This document shows, in pieces, positions 61,494-64,000 of a DNA stretch of 64,000 nt (the first letter of the stretch is position 1; every line of letters starts with the position of its first letter). Below the pieces are notes generated by a model. The model did not search any database, was not told the origin of the DNA, and saw nothing but the letters and a program-made list of their open reading frames with translations. Position numbers and translations under genes: made by a program. The stretch comes from Silicimonas sp. (lineage in GTDB: Bacteria > Pseudomonadota > Alphaproteobacteria > Rhodobacterales > Rhodobacteraceae): assembly GCA_022820365.1 (NCBI GenBank), contig JAJEFO010000071.1, forward strand, positions 62,001 to 126,000, given 5' to 3'.

Positions 61494-61994
61494 CTAATCG
61501 CCTGCATCGTCTTCCAGAAGGGTCCAGATGTCGGCGCCGTCCGGCATCTTGTCGAGCAACGCGTCTATCGGGGCCTCTGTAGCGTGGTAGGTCTCGGGCT
61601 TCCAGATCTGGAACGTGTCTCCCATCGCCACGAAGTAGGCCTTGTCCTCGATGTCAATCTTCTGGCGCTGCTTGAGAGGAAGGACGATACGCCCGGTCTC
61701 GTCGACCGAGGCGGACAGTGACTGGCCGTTGAAGAGACGTTCCAAGGCGCGACGCCGGCCGGATCCGCGCGGCATCAGGCTGATCCGCTCGTCCATCTCG
61801 TTTGCCGCATCGACCGTAAAGCACTCCAGGAAGTCCCGCCGCCTGTCGCCGTACACGATAACGAATTCGGGCATCTTGCCCTCCGACCAGTTCGGGTCGC
61901 CATCCCGCAGCACGGCGCGATAGCTGGCGGGGATCGACACGCGACCCTTGGTGTCCACCTTTTGGGCACCTTCGCCTCTGAATCTCCGAACCAC
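61494..61994 (-). CDS. mraZ: Transcriptional regulator MraZ
   Basis: VVRRFRGEGAQKVDTKGRVSIPASYRAVL...SVDETGRIVLPLKQRQKIDI; GTG start with upstream GGAGG. Confidence 0.92.
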   Translation of the reverse strand: MVRRFRGEGAQKVDTKGRVSIPASYRAVLRDGDPNWSEGKMPEFVIVYGDRRRDFLECFTVDAANEMDERISLMPRGSGRRRALERLFNGQSLSASVDETGRIVLPLKQRQKIDIEDKAYFVAMGDTFQIWKPETYHATEAPIDALLDKMPDGADIWTLLEDDAGD

Positions 61995-62252
61995 TGTCCT
62001 GCAGAGCCTCCTGTTCCGGTCCCTGAAACAGAGAAGCGGCGGATCGGATTGCTGCCAGAGTATCCGATCCGCCGCCCTCGTCCCGTTCCCGGGATGGTCC
62101 AGCTGCGCGCGCCACCTGGGGGGATGTCTGCTCGCTCGCGCGCCGGATCTTTGGTGTCGGATGAGGGAGCCTGTATGAAACCTCTTGCCTCGATTTCGGG
62201 ATCGTTTTGCCCCGAATTTCACTCCGCTCACACCGGTATCAGGAACACTACA

Positions 62253-62267
62253 TGGGAAATCATGGAA
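62253..62267 (+). promoter_or_regulatory. Second, inverted MraZ-like box
   Basis: TGGGA-AATCA-TGGAA on the plus strand; shares the 13-mer TGGGAAATCATGG with the minus-strand box. Confidence 0.45.
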
Positions 62268-62378
62268 TGCAAGCAAAATTTTTGAGAAATTTTCGAAGGC
62301 TGGGTCCCGTATTGCAAGCTTAGAGCTAAATGTAGTTGATTTTGGCAAAATCTTGCAAAATAATACTCAATATATAGT

Positions 62379-62403
62379 CCGCAAATAATCCCATGATTTC
62401 CCA
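62379..62403 (-). promoter_or_regulatory. MraZ box: three 10-bp-spaced repeats upstream of mraZ
   Basis: Minus strand TGGGA-AATCA-TGGGA-TTATT-TGCGG (62403 to 62379). Confidence 0.7.
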
Positions 62404-62856
62404 AGAATTCTGACAAAGGCATGAGAATCAAGCCGAATCAGTCACTCGCACGTCGCGCGTGGCAGTCATGTTGCATGCTCAAGGACAAACAGGGAATTCA
62501 AGTGCAACGCGCGTCGACGGGGAGTTCGAGTGGAAGGCGTGGTTAGGGTTTGGGCGCGACGCCCTGTCGGCCTGAAACCGAGACCAGCGACCGCTCGGTG
62601 CGTACCGAAGGACCAATTCGGTCATTCGCGATTTCCCGACCGGGCCAATGAGCAGCCGTCCCACCAAGCTGACCGGTGCCGAAACGTGCCGCGCGGCAAG
62701 GAAGGGCACTGACCGATTTCCCCGGCTTGGCTCAAGTCAATTCGTGACGAAATATGCCAGTCCTGTTGGTGCCAACTGCAAATCCAACACTTGTGATAAA
62801 CGAAAGTGCAACAGTTTTGGAATGTCGTTTCGGGAGGCCCGGTGCCGCCCCGTCGT

Positions 62857-64000
62857 TCAGAACGACCTGGACCTGTAGGCGGCGAGAGCACGTGAGCGGC
62901 CCTCTGCCAGATTCACCACTGGTTCGGGATAGACATCCATCGGCGACAGCGCCCAGCTTGCCGGAACAGCATCAAAGTACGACAGCGCGTTCGCTGACGG
63001 GTTTGCCTCACCTTCCGCGATCCAGCGGCGCACGTAGGCACCATCCCCATCGAACTTCTTCTGCTGGGCATCGGGATTGAAAATTCGGAAATAAGGCGCC
63101 GCATCCGGCCCGCATCCCGCCGTCCACTGCCAACCCATGGCATTCGAGGCCGGATCCCAGTCGATCAGGCATTGCTCGAACCAGCGCTGCCCTACTCTCC
63201 AGTGCGTCATCAGGTGCTTCGTCAGGAAGCTCGCGACGATCATGCGCGCGCGGTTGTGCATGTATCCGGTGACATAAAGCTCCCGCATCGCTGCATCGAC
63301 AAGGCGCACGCCCGTTCGCCCCTGCCGCCAGGCGCGCGCGTCGGTCGTGCCGTCGTCCTCGGACCATGGGAACCGATCCCAACCCTCCCGCCAGTTGCGG
63401 TCCAGAATCCACGGCGTGTGCCAGACAAGGTGATACGCAAACTCGCGCCATGCGAGTTCCTTCAGGAAGGAATTCGCTCCCGGACTACCTTCCCGGGCTG
63501 GCCGCACTGCTGCGTGCCAGCACGTGGCGGGGCTGATCTCGCCCCATGCCAAATGCTCGGAGATACGGGATGTCGCCGCCTTCGCCAGGTAGTCTCGTCG
63601 TTCGCCGTAATCGTCCATTCTCTTTTCGGCGAAGAACGCCAGCCGGTCACGCGCGGCGTCCTCGCCAATCGTGGTGTGTCGGACAACCACGGACGCGCCG
63701 CGCCGCATCGGCCGCGAAAGACCCCAACTCGTGACATCTTCACTCCTCGGCCAGGTCGCAGGCGCAGGCAGTCGCCCTGGGCAGGGCTTGGTCGATTCCA
63801 CATCGATGCGCTCGACGGCCCGCCAAAACGGCGAAAAGACCTGAAAGTGCCCACCAGCCTTGGTCTGGATCGACCATGGCTCGAACAAGACGCTGCCCGC
63901 AATGCTTGCTCCGTCTATGCCCGCTTTCTGCAGGGCGACCTTCACCGCCTTGTCGCGCGCAACCTGCGGTGCATCGTACGCCCTGCTCCAACGAATCGTC
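62857..64000 (-). CDS. Deoxyribodipyrimidine photolyase / cryptochrome family, 5' end beyond window
   Basis: RWSRAYDAPQ (open to window edge), NSFLKELAWREFAYHLVWHTPW, YVTGYMHNRARMIVASFLTKHL, DWDPASNAMGWQWTAGCGPDAAPYFRIFNP. Confidence 0.93.
   Translation of the reverse strand, partial: TIRWSRAYDAPQVARDKAVKVALQKAGIDGASIAGSVLFEPWSIQTKAGGHFQVFSPFWRAVERIDVESTKPCPGRLPAPATWPRSEDVTSWGLSRPMRRGASVVVRHTTIGEDAARDRLAFFAEKRMDDYGERRDYLAKAATSRISEHLAWGEISPATCWHAAVRPAREGSPGANSFLKELAWREFAYHLVWHTPWILDRNWREGWDRFPWSEDDGTTDARAWRQGRTGVRLVDAAMRELYVTGYMHNRARMIVASFLTKHLMTHWRVGQRWFEQCLIDWDPASNAMGWQWTAGCGPDAAPYFRIFNPDAQQKKFDGDGAYVRRWIAEGEANPSANALSYFDAVPASWALSPMDVYPEPVVNLAEGRSRALAAYRSRSF

Noticed and set aside
61995-62348. 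N-terminal extension of MraZ in ORF 61494-62348
   Set aside because: MraZ homology begins at VVRRFRGEGAQKV; extension has no similarity and crosses the regulatory region

Overview
High-GC bacterial chromosome window, probably alphaproteobacterial (inference from the TIGR02300 protein, FnrL-type Fnr and ccoNOQP-GHIS organisation). No rRNA, CRISPR array, transposase or integrase was recognised. Main blocks, left to right: two glycosyltransferases; threonine dehydratase-like gene; rplY; a TonB-dependent receptor (TBDR) nested inside the remains of a degenerate paralogue; SRPBCC protein; lldD-like; a hisH/hisF-like/aroA-like trio; PhyH dioxygenase and GntR regulator; YgjP-like metallopeptidase; TIGR02300 protein; tRNA-Ala(GGC); a CoA-transferase/CoA-lyase/isocitrate-lyase-like/TctABC catabolic operon with a divergent LysR; a LacI-controlled sugar ABC operon with a GH32-like glycosidase and a D-2-hydroxyacid dehydrogenase; cytochrome b561; HAD dehalogenase; fnrL; ccoNOQP-ccoGHIS; prmA; msrA; a two-gene AAA ATPase/RloB-like module (candidate defence system); MFS transporter; priA; transaldolase-like fsa/tal; a partial dcw cluster (murD-mraY-murF-murE-ftsI-ftsL-rsmH-mraZ); and a photolyase truncated by the window edge. 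Observations most worth checking: the TBDR-inside-a-TBDR pseudogene, the HisF-like protein with Gln at the catalytic Asp130 position, the RloA/RloB-like pair, and several operator-like palindromes or boxes (MraZ, FNR, LacI, GntR, LysR) that match their adjacent regulators or operons.
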